A stretch of DNA of 64,000 nucleotides from Leptolyngbya sp. FACHB-321 (GCF_014695975.1 NZ_JACJPI010000052.1:1-64000), one strand, 5' to 3'; counted from the first letter of the stretch, positions 34,238 to 44,047 are shown. Translations and numbers: made by a program. Notes: generated by a model from the letters alone, not told the origin.

Positions 34238-35797
34238 ATGCCTTCATCTTCTCAATCCGCTTCAACGCCTGTTGCTGGGCAATCGCCGCTGTCACCAGCC
34301 GCTTCTACTGACTTTGACGCGATCGTGATTGGCTCGGGCATTGGGGGCTTAGTGACTGCCACACAGCTAGCAGCAAAGGGAGCCAGCGTCTTAGTGCTGG
34401 AGAGCTACCTGATTCCTGGCGGCAGTGCAGGCTATTTTGAACGGCAGGGTTATCGGTTTGACGTTGGCGCTTCGATGATTTTTGGCTTTGGTCAACAGGG
34501 TACGACCAATCTTCTCACTCGCGCTCTAGAAGCGGTGAACGTCAGTCTTGAAACGATTCCTGATCCTGTGCAAATTCACTATCATTTGCCCGACGGCTTA
34601 GAGCTAAAAGTACACAAAGACTATGAGAAGTTTTTGCAAGAGTTAACGGATCTGTTTCCTCATGAACAGAATGGCATTCGACAGTTTTACGATGAATGCT
34701 GGCGCGTGTTCAACTGCCTGAACGTGATGGATCTGCTGTCGCTAGAAGAACCGCGTTACCTTATGCGCGTCTTTTTTCAGCACCCGCTTGCCTGCTTGGG
34801 GCTAGTCAAATATCTACCCCAAAATGCTGGAGACATTGCCCGACGGTATATCAGTGATTCCGCGTTGCTGAAGTTTATTGATATGGAGTGCTATTGCTGG
34901 TCGGTTGTACCCGCCGATCGTACACCGATGATTAATGCGGGTATGGTGTTTAGCGATCGGCACTACGGCGGCATTAATTACCCCAAAGGTGGCGTAGGGC
35001 AGATTGCTCAGAAGCTAGTCGAAGGGCTAGAAAAATGCGGTGGGCAGATTCAGTACAAAGCTAGAGTGACCAAAATTTTGCAAACAAACGGACGTGCTAC
35101 AGGGGTAGAACTGGCTTCTGGAAAACGTTACACCGCAAAGCGCATCATTTCTAATGCAACCCGCTGGGATACCTTCGAGAATCTGATTCCAGCGGCGCAG
35201 ATGCCAACTTCAGAACGAAAATGGCAACGTCGCTATCAGCAGTCGCCAAGCTTTCTTAGCCTGCATCTGGGTGTTAAAGCCGAAGCACTATCGGCTGGGA
35301 CTGAGTGCCATCACATCTTGCTAGAAGACTGGGAGCGCATGGAAGACGGTGAAGGCACCATTTTTGTCTCGATTCCAACGCTGCTTGATCCAACCTTAGC
35401 TCCTCCCGGTTATCACATCATTCACACTTTTACACCCAGTTGGTTTGACGATTGGCAGCATTTGTCGCCGACTGCCTACAAAGACCGCAAAGAGGCTGCC
35501 GCCGATCGCCTCATCCAACGGCTAGAGCGCATCTTTCCTCATCTCTCTACCCATCTGGATTATCAGGAGATCGGTACACCCCGCACCCATCGCCGCTTTC
35601 TTGGGCGCAACAACGGCACTTATGGACCGATCCCTCGTCACAAGCTGGCGGGTTTGTTGGGTATGCCCTTCAATCGCACAGCCGTTTCTGGTTTGTACTG
35701 CGTTGGTGACAGCACCTTTCCAGGACAGGGGTTGAACGCAGTTGCCTTTTCTGGCTTTGCCTGCGCTCATCGGGTCGCGGCTGATTTGGGATTTTAA
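34238..35797 (+). CDS. crtISO: Carotene (prolycopene) isomerase
   Basis: FAD-dependent CRTISO/CrtH, converting tetra-cis-lycopene to all-trans-lycopene in the plant-type carotenoid pathway of cyanobacteria. The dinucleotide-binding motif DAIVIGSGIGGLVTATQLAA is near residue 27, with ESYLIPGGSAGYFERQGYRF after it and the C-terminal GLYCVGDSTFPGQGLNAVAF typical of the CrtI/CrtISO family. ATG 34238 is preferred over the TTG at 34226. The first 25 residues are a low-complexity Ser/Pro/Ala leader. A terminator-like structure at 34047-34088 may attenuate its transcript. Confidence 0.92.
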   Translation: MPSSSQSASTPVAGQSPLSPAASTDFDAIVIGSGIGGLVTATQLAAKGASVLVLESYLIPGGSAGYFERQGYRFDVGASMIFGFGQQGTTNLLTRALEAVNVSLETIPDPVQIHYHLPDGLELKVHKDYEKFLQELTDLFPHEQNGIRQFYDECWRVFNCLNVMDLLSLEEPRYLMRVFFQHPLACLGLVKYLPQNAGDIARRYISDSALLKFIDMECYCWSVVPADRTPMINAGMVFSDRHYGGINYPKGGVGQIAQKLVEGLEKCGGQIQYKARVTKILQTNGRATGVELASGKRYTAKRIISNATRWDTFENLIPAAQMPTSERKWQRRYQQSPSFLSLHLGVKAEALSAGTECHHILLEDWERMEDGEGTIFVSIPTLLDPTLAPPGYHIIHTFTPSWFDDWQHLSPTAYKDRKEAAADRLIQRLERIFPHLSTHLDYQEIGTPRTHRRFLGRNNGTYGPIPRHKLAGLLGMPFNRTAVSGLYCVGDSTFPGQGLNAVAFSGFACAHRVAADLGF

Positions 35798-35820
35798 GGC
35801 TTTTACAGCCGCTAACGCCC

Positions 35821-36024
35821 TCAATCTACTACTCGCAAACGACCCCTCCGCAGCAGTTCAAACACCCGATTAATTAACTCTTGCTCAGTCTGGTTAATAC
35901 TCTTCTGGGAAAGTAAGGCGGACATAAACTGCTGCTGATCAGCACGGCTAATTTTGCCACAGGCTGTAATTTGATTCACCATCTGTTCAATATCTGGACG
36001 ATGTAGATGAACGTCTTTTGTCAT
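35821..36024 (-). CDS. Small conserved cyanobacterial protein
   Basis: A 67-residue, helical, hydrophilic protein (PDIEQMVNQITACGKISRAD then QQQFMSALLSQKSINQTEQE). I recognise it as a type of short hypothetical found in cyanobacteria, without function. It is convergent with crtISO (23 nt apart). Its start is 68 nt from a perfect CRP-type palindrome at 36092-36107, which could control it. Confidence 0.65.
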   Translation of the reverse strand: MTKDVHLHRPDIEQMVNQITACGKISRADQQQFMSALLSQKSINQTEQELINRVFELLRRGRLRVVD

Positions 36025-36685
36025 TGATGCACCCGGAACTATCGCACGCTGAGTTTATCAAATCTCTATGTCTGCGCGATCGCCTATTTTCTGTGATTAC
36101 GATCACACAACAAGTTGTGCAATTGTTTTAGCGCTTTTTGTTTTTTCTAAAAAAGTAGCTTTGTGATTGCTTGCTACGCGTAGCTAGGAAAAAGTGCCTT
36201 TTCAGGTGTTATGCCGTTCTACAAAAACTGTGCTTAAGCAGCACAACATCAGCCGCTTGAAAAAATCTATAGGCTCTTTTCTGTCATCCCTTCTGCATTA
36301 ACTTTGTGCTGCATGATGTCCAGAAGCCTTGTGCAGTGAGTTTTTTAGTAGCGATCGCTACAATTGTCTCTTTTGCTAAACATAATAGGGTGCTGTTAAG
36401 TCGATCGCGGCTTAACTGTAGTTTTCACTAATTAACTTTGCTATCGAGATTAAAGTTTGCTTGGGGCGAATCAGCGCCTTAAGCTCTGCGATCGTTCTAC
36501 CAAATTTACTAGAAATTTATTTGAAAATGAGCCTTTCTATTCTTAGCTTTACGGAAAAAAAGCTCCTGATTTGTATCTTATAGGGAGGAACAATCAATCA
36601 GCTACAACATCAAAGCTTGTAGGTGGCTGTATCAACGATTAAGAGCAGACACAGATTGAGAACATACAGACAAGTGAGGTTTACG
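36025..36685. other. Long intergenic region with regulatory signals
   Basis: No gene is seen in these 661 bases. They contain the CRP-type palindrome at 36092 and HIP1 octamers, and are more AT-rich than the flanking genes. Probably the regulatory region of the two divergent flanking genes. Confidence 0.6.
36092..36107. promoter_or_regulatory. CRP/SYCRP1-type binding palindrome
   Basis: TGTGATTACGATCACA matches the TGTGA-N6-TCACA consensus of cAMP receptor proteins at all ten defined positions; the cyanobacterial regulator SYCRP1 recognises the same pattern. It lies 68 bp upstream of the minus-strand gene start at 36024 and 579 bp from the plus-strand gene at 36686. Confidence 0.6.
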
Positions 36686-37000
36686 ATGTCTGATTCACAA
36701 CTAGCCTTTCATTCCACCCTGCCCTCAGCCAAAGCTGCACCACATACTCTCTGCATCGATGTGCTGCAACCCGTTCGCCAGTGGCTTGACCGTCTTGCAA
36801 TTAACGATCCAAAGCTTGCCCGTCTTTTATACAAAGTAATTCCTGGTCAGTGCCCCTTCGAGCGAGATATCATCCTTTTTGGTCGCAAACTGGCTCACAT
36901 TCCACCTCTCTGCAAACTGAACCCTCTTTACGACCAGTTAGTCGGCTTGCGCTTTCGTTCGATGTGCTATCTGGTTGATGTCTGCGGGGAGACGGTTTAG
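36686..37000 (+). CDS. Mo-dependent nitrogenase C-terminal domain protein
   Basis: A 104-residue protein nearly all of which is the Mo-nitro_C domain: VLQPVRQWLDRLAINDPKLA, RLLYKVIPGQCPFERDI, ILFGRKLAHIPPLCKLNP and LRFRSMCYL. The domain is named for homology to a C-terminal extension in some nitrogenase-associated sequences, but cyanobacteria encode several stand-alone copies; the function is unknown. GAGG precedes ATG 36686, which is preferred to the frame opening at 36623. The 5' region is long and AT-rich. Confidence 0.82.
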   Translation: MSDSQLAFHSTLPSAKAAPHTLCIDVLQPVRQWLDRLAINDPKLARLLYKVIPGQCPFERDIILFGRKLAHIPPLCKLNPLYDQLVGLRFRSMCYLVDVCGETV

Positions 37001-37196
37001 AAGGCAGGAGGCTAAAGGCTACTAAAGGTTTGGTCAGTAGTTAGAAGCTGAGAGCCAGAGTTACAGAAATTTTCTACGGATAGCTACAGTTTTCTATCAG
37101 TGAGTAATCAGTGAGTGAAAGAGTGATGGGGTGAAGAGTATGGCTTAGGCAAGCGGAAGTAGCTGTAGCTTATCCTTCATCCCTTATCCCCTCCCT

Positions 37197-38279
37197 TCAC
37201 CCTGGCAAAGCGGTTAATTGACTCTCAATGCGGCTTGCATCCAACGCGCGACCGATGAAGACCAGACGGGTCTGTTTTGCTTCTTCAGGCTGCCAGGGGC
37301 GATCGTAAAACTGGTCAAAGCGCTTGCCTACACCTTGCATCACCAGCCGCATTGGTTTTTGGGGCACAGCGACAAAGCCTTTGATACGGTAAATTTCTTG
37401 CTCTTGTACTAGCGTTTCTAGTTGCTTTCTCAGTAGGGCAGGGTCAAAGGCGCGATCAAGGATCAGGTGCGCTGAAGTAATCTCATCATCGTGATCGTGG
37501 TCTTCTTCTTCATCATGGTGGCTAGGGCGAGATTCTAAGTTTGCTTCGACCGCCGCTTGAAAGCCAAGTAGGATATCTGGATCAAGTTGACCGTGACGAC
37601 TAGACACAATTTTGACGGCTCTGGGAAGCTCTTGAAGGACAAGCTGTTCAACGTCGGCTTGGGTTGCTGCATCGACCAAATCGGCTTTGTTAAGGATTAC
37701 CAGATCGGCGCAAGCAAGCTGGTCTTCAAACAGTTCTTGAATCGGTGTTTCGTGATCAAGGCTTGGATCGGCTTGGCGTTGCGCTTCTAAGGCTTTGAGG
37801 TCAGTAGCGATCGTTCCAGTTGAAACTGCTTCGCAATCGACTACTGTGATCACGCCATCAACTGTTACCGCATGGCTAATTTCGTGCCAGCGAAACGCTT
37901 TGATCAGCGGCTTGGGCAGTGCAAGCCCAGAAGTTTCAATGAGAATGCAGTCTAGACTATCTCTGCGCTTAAGTAGCTCTAACATGACGGGCAGAAATTC
38001 TTCCTGCACAGTACAGCAGAGACAACCATTGGTTAATTCCACGATGTCGGGTGGGCGAGATGTAATAGTTGTCTGTGAAGCCGTTTCATCAGCAGGGGTT
38101 TCTTCATCACAGACTTGGCACGATCGCAGTAAGTCACCATCAATCCCCAATTCGCCAAACTCGTTGACCAGTACGGCAATACGTCTGCCCTGATTATTTT
38201 GCAGCAGATGCCGAATCAGCGTTGTTTTGCCGCTGCCGAGAAAGCCTGTGATGATAGTGACGGGGATTTTTGCTGCCAT
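37197..38279 (-). CDS. CobW family GTP-binding metal chaperone
   Basis: G3E-family GTPase. The P loop GFLGSGKTT (about 12-20), the metal-binding GCLCC motif (CxCC, about residue 85), ILIETSGLALP, and NKADL for guanine specificity are present, then a His/Asp/Glu-rich loop (about 253-268, HHDEEEDHDHDD) and the C-terminal CobW_C domain. Members insert or deliver Zn or Co; the common annotation CobW (cobalamin synthesis) is not proven here. The acidic His loop suggests Zn2+ or Ni2+/Co2+ handling. Confidence 0.88.
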   Translation of the reverse strand: MAAKIPVTIITGFLGSGKTTLIRHLLQNNQGRRIAVLVNEFGELGIDGDLLRSCQVCDEETPADETASQTTITSRPPDIVELTNGCLCCTVQEEFLPVMLELLKRRDSLDCILIETSGLALPKPLIKAFRWHEISHAVTVDGVITVVDCEAVSTGTIATDLKALEAQRQADPSLDHETPIQELFEDQLACADLVILNKADLVDAATQADVEQLVLQELPRAVKIVSSRHGQLDPDILLGFQAAVEANLESRPSHHDEEEDHDHDDEITSAHLILDRAFDPALLRKQLETLVQEQEIYRIKGFVAVPQKPMRLVMQGVGKRFDQFYDRPWQPEEAKQTRLVFIGRALDASRIESQLTALPG

Positions 38280-38389
38280 TTGGGGGAGGTGAGGAATGAG
38301 GAGTAAGGAGGAAGCGGGAGAGATAGGGAAGCAGAGGGGGAAGTTTTAGGTTTTGAGTAGTGTTGCTAGAGAGGTTTGAGCTGATTCTA

Positions 38390-38470
38390 ACTAAGACTTC
38401 TTAGTCTTTAGCTTTTAGTCTTTAGCTTTTAGCCTTTAGCCTTCTGCCTTTAGCCTTCTGTCTTCAAACT
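38390..38470. repeat. Degenerate CTTTAGC-type short tandem repeats
   Basis: The stretch repeats variants of CTTTAGC and TTTTAGC about eight times on one strand. Related copies occur as GGCTAAAGG-type runs near 37005-37025, 47145-47170, 48690-48720 and 50100-50165. These resemble the short (mostly 7-bp) tandem repeats of filamentous cyanobacteria and are confined to intergenic DNA. Confidence 0.65.
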
Positions 38471-38565
38471 ACGAATCCTGAAGGCTTGATAGCGTTTTAA
38501 CCACCAAGCCCCCAGGATTCTAAAGGTAATGCAGTAAAATGATTGAGATCTGACAAAGGTACTGC

Positions 38566-39282
38566 TTAGTCTGCCGTTGCTAGCTCGGTACTGCCACGAC
38601 TGCGGCGGCGAGTAAGGGTATTGAACAGCATGGCTCCGATCGCCTTGATCAGGTTGCCTTCTAGTTCTTGGAACAACTTCATGTTCATGCCAAAAGCGGC
38701 ATTAGCTTCATCCACAATGCGGTCAGCGGTAGCATCATCGATCGGCAAATCATTCATTGCCTGCCGATAGGTTGCTTTAAACTGCTTTTCGTCAGGAATG
38801 CCCTTGAACTCATAAAAAGCGGTACCGTTGCCATCTGAAAGGTTCATACCGCGTTCGGCAATGCCTTTCAAAATCTGCCCACCCGATAGGTCGCCTAGGT
38901 AACGAGTATAGGAGTGAGCAATCAGCAGTTCGGGAGCAGTGTTAGAGATTTCACGAATGCGCTGAATATAAGCTTCAGCAGCCGAAGAAGGGGCTACTTG
39001 ATCTCGCCAGTTAGGACCGTAGTAGTAATGCAAGTCTTGCTCTAAGGCTGCTTTACGGTTTAGCTCTGGGAAGTAAATTTTGGCAAGCAACGGATGCTGT
39101 TGATGCCGCTCCATCTCTTCTTCCATGGCGGAATAGACAAAGTAGAGATTTGAAACCAGCTTGCGGTAGGAGTTCTTCTCAACAACTCCCTTTAAAAAGC
39201 ATTTTACAAAACCGACGTTTTCAGCCATTGAGTGAGACTTTTTCGTCCCCTCACGCAGCTTGGTTGCTAAATTACTGCTCAT
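38566..39282 (-). CDS. ho1: Heme oxygenase
   Basis: Soluble ferredoxin-dependent enzyme opening heme to biliverdin IX-alpha, the first step to phycobilins, with CO and iron released. From ATG 39282 the 238-residue protein has the proximal His region TKKSHSMAENVGFVKCFLKG (heme ligand His near residue 17) and the distal-helix signature RYLGDLSGGQILKGIAERG. The open frame extends 62 codons further upstream, but these have no family similarity, so ATG 39282 is taken. The next gene on the strand is ndhM, 297 nt upstream, apparently separate. Confidence 0.95.
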   Translation of the reverse strand: MSSNLATKLREGTKKSHSMAENVGFVKCFLKGVVEKNSYRKLVSNLYFVYSAMEEEMERHQQHPLLAKIYFPELNRKAALEQDLHYYYGPNWRDQVAPSSAAEAYIQRIREISNTAPELLIAHSYTRYLGDLSGGQILKGIAERGMNLSDGNGTAFYEFKGIPDEKQFKATYRQAMNDLPIDDATADRIVDEANAAFGMNMKLFQELEGNLIKAIGAMLFNTLTRRRSRGSTELATAD

Positions 39283-39579
39283 GCTAAATCTTCTAAAGCT
39301 TACGTTGACTGGATGGTAACTGATGCGCGATCGGTGAGCGCGATGAACCTCGCCAGTAGCCACCCACTTGTTACGGTAGACTGATTTGATGAGAATTTTT
39401 ATTAAAAAATCTAAAGCAAATGCGCCTACTGTTAAACGTTTGTGAGTGAAAAAGAGGTGATGTTGCAAAGAGAAGAAGCGCAGAGTAAGCAGAATGAAAG
39501 ATGCGCCTCAAGTCTGTTCTCTAACAGAGATAGGTGCGTAAAATTGCATTACTATTCAGCGATCGCTTAACAAGCATCA

Positions 39580-39921
39580 TTAGCCTTCACTCGGCACTAC
39601 ACGGGGCTGGCCCATGCTGTAGTTGAGCACGCGGCTGTTGAGGTTATAAGAAATGTCGCCTTTTTGCAGGAGCGCTCGCACAAAATGCTCTAGATCAGAA
39701 CCAATACGACGCAGGTTGTAGTCTGTCAGGTCAGCCCCGCCGTAGGATTCGACTAACTCGTCAAACTTGCGATAAACCTTCTGTACTGCTTCTTCACTCC
39801 AGTTGAATTCGTTGTCTGGGTCAATGTCAAGTGTCAAAACATTGTCATTGGGGACTAGCTCGTTATTTTCAACCACAGCCGTAAAGATATGGATGTGACG
39901 AGTAGTAGATTTGAGCAACAT
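39580..39921 (-). CDS. ndhM: NAD(P)H-quinone oxidoreductase subunit M
   Basis: Cyanobacteria/chloroplast-specific peripheral subunit of NDH-1, which carries respiration and cyclic electron flow. The 113-residue protein matches NdhM throughout: [55 protein letters not shown] and [10 protein letters not shown]-type ending. A short leader (CGGAG) precedes ATG 39921. A single-gene unit. Confidence 0.95.
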   Translation of the reverse strand: MLLKSTTRHIHIFTAVVENNELVPNDNVLTLDIDPDNEFNWSEEAVQKVYRKFDELVESYGGADLTDYNLRRIGSDLEHFVRALLQKGDISYNLNSRVLNYSMGQPRVVPSEG

Positions 39922-40386
39922 GGCATAAACTCCGCTGAACTGGATGTGTAGTGAGTTGATTTCGGGGGTGACTGTTCTAAACGTTATTGTAAGGGGCAGT
40001 CTTGTTAGTTGCCGAGTGCTTTAGAGAAGCAAAACTGACTGATGCAGTAAGGGCGATCGATAGAAGGGTGCTATGTACCATTAAAAGCCTACTTGAAAAC
40101 TGTCATACGATCGCTTGGCTCAGTCCATATCGTCACTGATCACTAACAGAGCAATCACTGATTGCATCTGCTTAAATCAGGGCACGATCATGCAGATTCC
40201 GTCAGATTCTAGCTCCTTGAGCAGAAAACTGGCAGAATCAAAGAGGTGCAGCAGCAGTTGCGACCTTATTGCTCTTTTAGAACTTTAGACAAGCTGCTTT
40301 AACTACCAACCCCCTTTTGTAACCGCCCCTTCAATGAGGGAGTACTTGCTGGCAAACCACCTCGAGACTTTCCAGGTGTCTAATTT
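39922..40386. other. Intergenic region between ndhM and coaE
   Basis: No gene, repeat or confident hairpin is recognised in these 465 bases. They separate divergent ndhM and coaE and probably contain both promoters. Confidence 0.5.
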
Positions 40387-41043
40387 ATGAATACTCACAG
40401 CAATCAAGCTCACCCCCCTCAACGCATCATTGGTCTTGCAGGGGGCATTGGGATGGGTAAAACAACTGTCTCAAATTATTTGGCAACAGTTCACCAATTG
40501 CCTGTTCTGGATGCCGATATCTACTCTAGAGAGGCTGTTGCGCCAGGGTCGCCTGTACTTGGTGAGGTGGTAGAGCGCTATGGTTCTGGGTTGTTGCTGC
40601 CTGATAAGACGCTGGATCGACATCGATTGGGCGATATCATCTTTAGCAGTCCACCAGAGCGACTGTGGTTAGAGCAGCGGATTCACCCTTATGTCCGCGA
40701 TCGTTTGGTGGCAGGTATGCACACGCTGTCTACAGAGATACCGCCGCATCCCACTATTGTCCTGGTGATTCCGCTCCTGTTTGAGGCGCGCATGACTGAT
40801 CTGGTGACTGAAACCTGGGTGGTGCGTTGTCCGCCAGAGCAGCAGCTAGAACGGCTGATGCAGCGCGATCACCTGAGTTTGCAGCAGGCTCGTGCCCGTA
40901 TTGACAGCCAGATGTCGATTCAAAAGAAGGCGACTTATGCTGATCTGGTGCTAGATAACACCTCGACGCTGGAGCATCTGTTTCAGCAAGTGGATGCTGG
41001 ACTGGCACAAATACCCGTTCGCTTGACCGTACCACGCGGGTAA
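40387..41043 (+). CDS. coaE: Dephospho-CoA kinase
   Basis: Last step of coenzyme A synthesis: phosphorylates the ribose 3'-OH of dephospho-CoA. P loop GLAGGIGMGKTTVSNYL (about 17-33), the LDADIYSREAVAPGSP motif, and the lid region VVRCPPEQQLERLMQRD with SLQQARARIDSQMS are present. It is 218 residues. It is followed, 91 nt later, by a conserved hypothetical gene on the same strand. Confidence 0.95.
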   Translation: MNTHSNQAHPPQRIIGLAGGIGMGKTTVSNYLATVHQLPVLDADIYSREAVAPGSPVLGEVVERYGSGLLLPDKTLDRHRLGDIIFSSPPERLWLEQRIHPYVRDRLVAGMHTLSTEIPPHPTIVLVIPLLFEARMTDLVTETWVVRCPPEQQLERLMQRDHLSLQQARARIDSQMSIQKKATYADLVLDNTSTLEHLFQQVDAGLAQIPVRLTVPRG

Positions 41044-41134
41044 TAGCGTCTTTGGGCGTAAAAGGGGCGAGCGATCGCCAGCAATTGTAGCGTATGGCGA
41101 CAGTTCCTGTTTTGGGTTGAACTTTGGACGATAA

Positions 41135-41806
41135 TTGACTGAAGACAAAACTGTGGGGCTGCCCCTTTCCACTTCTACCGTTTATAAATCACTAACCTGG
41201 AATACACCAACGCTTGCAGGTTTCTATCGAGACTTTTATATGGGCGCGACGCTGCAACAAATTGCTCGCTATTTAGACAACAAAGGCTGGAAATATAAGC
41301 TTGACGAGGATGAATGCCATATCCTCACTGGCGTTTATGCTGAAAACATTCCCGAATTCCTCATCGTGATTCAGCTTGATGAAGACGGTGAGTTTTTTGA
41401 ACTCTTCGCACCACGAGTCCTTTCTGGGGTTAATAACCATCCACATAAAGCAGCCATCCTTCAGACAATGCTCTGCATTTCCTGGGAAACCAAAATGCTG
41501 CAATGGGAGTATGACCCTTCAGACGGTGAAATTCGCGCCATCATTGAATTTCCGTTAGAGGACTCTACCCTAACCGAGCGACAGTTCAATCGCTGTTTGT
41601 ATAGCCTGGTAGAGTTAGTTGATGAAATTGCACTGCCACGTCTGAAAACCGTTATGGAAACGGGTGAAGATCCCGGTGATGTCACTGAAGGGGAACGGCT
41701 GTTGCTAAAGCTGCAAGAAGAATCGCCAGGGCTGCTAGACGTACTCGAACGCGCTATGGAAGCCCGGAAACGTCGCGGTCGCTTATCACCTTCCAACGAG
41801 GACTAA
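41135..41806 (+). CDS. Conserved YbjN-like hypothetical protein
   Basis: A 223-residue acidic soluble protein. The central region (about 45-160) has an alternating helix-strand pattern (LQQIARYLDNKGWKYKLDED, then KMLQWEYDPSDGEIRAIIEF) reminiscent of the YbjN / type III secretion chaperone-like fold. The C terminus is helical and charged. The frame opens with TTG at 41135; no in-frame ATG occurs before residue 36, so the start may be this TTG. Its link to coaE is only positional. Confidence 0.65.
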   Translation: MTEDKTVGLPLSTSTVYKSLTWNTPTLAGFYRDFYMGATLQQIARYLDNKGWKYKLDEDECHILTGVYAENIPEFLIVIQLDEDGEFFELFAPRVLSGVNNHPHKAAILQTMLCISWETKMLQWEYDPSDGEIRAIIEFPLEDSTLTERQFNRCLYSLVELVDEIALPRLKTVMETGEDPGDVTEGERLLLKLQEESPGLLDVLERAMEARKRRGRLSPSNED

Positions 41807-41926
41807 ACGGCTGCGGCTAAACAATGACTGTGGCTAAACGATTAAGAAGGCTAGGTAGCTGAAAAAGTAGGATAGTAGACGATCGCGCTACTTACAGTCT
41901 CCAGCACACTTAATTCTCCAGCATAC

Positions 41927-42148
41927 CTAAGTCTCCAGTGCACACTGAGGAAAACGCCCGTGCCGATTTGCCTCAACGACTGCATTGCGACATTCTAGTA
42001 AGCTAGCACCTGTTTTGCGCGAAAGCTCTTGAAGGCTGATGACAGGGTAGCTTGCTGGTGGTGCTGCCAGGTAAAGCTCGTAGGCAACATCTAAGACTTT
42101 ACCGTTGAGCATCAAAGGGCGGACGGTAGCCTCTAGAACGTTAAACAT
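41927..42148 (-). CDS. Small conserved cyanobacterial protein
   Basis: A 73-residue protein beginning FNVLEATVRPLMLNGKVLDV, with PVISLQELSRKTGASLLECR and NAVVEANRHGRFPQC following. The second part looks like a small winged-helix or HTH segment (inference). No named function. Confidence 0.6.
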   Translation of the reverse strand: MFNVLEATVRPLMLNGKVLDVAYELYLAAPPASYPVISLQELSRKTGASLLECRNAVVEANRHGRFPQCALET

Positions 42149-42364
42149 AAGACCTCATGCATCAACACGATTTGCTTATTTTTAATCAAGCTAGAGCGAT
42201 TAGCGTCTATCGCCAGTCACGTTTTGCCCAGGTTTAGTGCTGTGCCCAATGGTGTAATAATCTGGCTCGATCGCCTCTACCTTTTGAGACACCTCCTGCC
42301 AACTTGGCTACGTTGAGACAGACGCAAACGTTTCGTGAATAGACGCTAAAAGCCGCTTCTGCCC

Positions 42365-43771
42365 TTACTCTTCGTCTAATGCTTCTCCACCAACAACAAC
42401 GTTGCGAATGCGTAAACTGGGACCACCGCAACCAACGGGTAAGCCACTTTGTCCACCTTTGCCACAACCGCCTGATTCGTCCCAGAAGAAGTCGTCGCCG
42501 ATCGCCTCAATGTCGCCCAGGGTTGTGAAGGCATTACCGGATAGAGTTACGTCACGCACCGGTTCTGCCACTTCACCATTGCGAATCATCCATGCCTCGC
42601 CAGCTGTAAAGGTAAACATTTCGCCGTTGGTCATACCGCCTAGCCAGTTGCGGGCGTATACCCCTTCTTGAATGCCGTTAAATAGATCGGCGACAGGGGT
42701 TTGACCACGTTCGATCCACGTATTGGTCATACGAACGATCGGTGGATAGTGATAATTTAGGCAGCGGGCGTTACCTGTTGCAAGCTCGCCCAGTTTTCCA
42801 GCGGTTTCGCGGGAGTGTAGCCGTCCTACCAACATGCCATCTTTGATCAACTGAGTGGTGGTTGCAGGCGTGCCCTCATCGTCATAAAAATAGCTGCCGC
42901 GATGACCAGCAGGTGCCGCACCGTCAAAAATTTGCAGATCCGATGGACCAAACTGCCGACCAAGGCTCATAACTTCCATCAGATCGGGGTTTTCGTAGGT
43001 CATGTCGGCTTCCGAAAGGTGCCCAAAGGATTCATGCACAAACAGTCCAGTGAGGACAGGGTCAATAACGACAGTGTAGGTGTTGCCCCGCACGGGTGGC
43101 AGTGCCAGTGAATCAACCGCTCGTTGAGCGGCATTGCGAACTTGAGCATCCAGTCCTACCAAATCTTCGTACGCCTTGCGGGAACCAGTAGTCTCGCGTC
43201 CGGTTTGAACCGTTTCGCCATTACGCGCGGTGGCAGCAAACCGCATTTCCATATCTACCCAGGACTGCTCTAGCAACGTGCCTTCTGAGGTGGCAAGGAT
43301 AACGTGCTGGGCGCTGTCACCATACCGGATCGAGGTGGTCGTAATATGGGGGCTGATGCTGCGAAGAATGTCGCTGTAATGCTGACAGAGTGCTTTCTTC
43401 TGCGCCAAGGGGATATGGCGGGGATCAGTGCCCGTTAATGGTAGGGTGCAGGTTGTTTGAATGGGAGGAATAGGTGCCAGCAAGGTTTCTTCTTCGCCAA
43501 CTAGTCGGGCAGCGACGATCGCTTCTTCAATGCGATCGCTCAACGTCGAAAGCTGATTGAAACTGGCAAAACCCCAGCCGCCTTTGTGGCAAGCTCTTAC
43601 CTGCCCACCGATCGCAATCCCTTCTGTCAACGTTTCAATTTTGTCACTCCGCAGAAAAATGTCTGCTCCTTCAGCAGCTTCGAGGCGTACTGCTAGATAA
43701 TCGACGCGAGAGCGATAGCGTGCAATTAAGTCTGAGAGCAAATCTTTGATATTGGCGGGCAATGTAGCCAT
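42365..43771 (-). CDS. tldD: TldD-type metalloprotease
   Basis: TldD of the TldD/TldE (PmbA) peptidase pair, which in other bacteria processes peptides such as microcin precursors and CcdA. The 468 residues contain the zinc motif HESFGH (around residue 250) in VLTGLFVHESFGHLSEADMT, followed by GSYFYDDEGTPA and the C-terminal GGCGKGGQSGLPVGCGGP segment. No TldE partner is adjacent, which is normal in cyanobacteria. It is divergent from the CapA-like gene. Confidence 0.93.
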   Translation of the reverse strand: MATLPANIKDLLSDLIARYRSRVDYLAVRLEAAEGADIFLRSDKIETLTEGIAIGGQVRACHKGGWGFASFNQLSTLSDRIEEAIVAARLVGEEETLLAPIPPIQTTCTLPLTGTDPRHIPLAQKKALCQHYSDILRSISPHITTTSIRYGDSAQHVILATSEGTLLEQSWVDMEMRFAATARNGETVQTGRETTGSRKAYEDLVGLDAQVRNAAQRAVDSLALPPVRGNTYTVVIDPVLTGLFVHESFGHLSEADMTYENPDLMEVMSLGRQFGPSDLQIFDGAAPAGHRGSYFYDDEGTPATTTQLIKDGMLVGRLHSRETAGKLGELATGNARCLNYHYPPIVRMTNTWIERGQTPVADLFNGIQEGVYARNWLGGMTNGEMFTFTAGEAWMIRNGEVAEPVRDVTLSGNAFTTLGDIEAIGDDFFWDESGGCGKGGQSGLPVGCGGPSLRIRNVVVGGEALDEE

Positions 43772-44047
43772 GTCAAACGGTTGTGATAGTAACAGTCTTC
43801 ATTCTGCAATCAATTACGGCTGGTTAGTAAAAAGTAAAACAGTCGCCGCTAAATGCAAGGCTTAATGTAGGACATGAGGGGAGGAACTGGAACGATCCTT
43901 AAGATTTAGGCAGTTTGCTGGCGATCGTATGCCGAAAGTTAGAGATTATAGAGTATTAATGAACTAACCATTGTGGTGATTCATGCTGAGTGATAGCAGA
44001 ATGCTGCAAGGTTACGGTGTGATGCGGCAGAGTGAGGTCAGAGATTC

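Noticed and set aside
42234-42467. 77-residue Arg/Trp-rich minus-strand frame at the tldD 3' end
   Set aside because: It overlaps the tldD C terminus in another frame and has non-coding composition.
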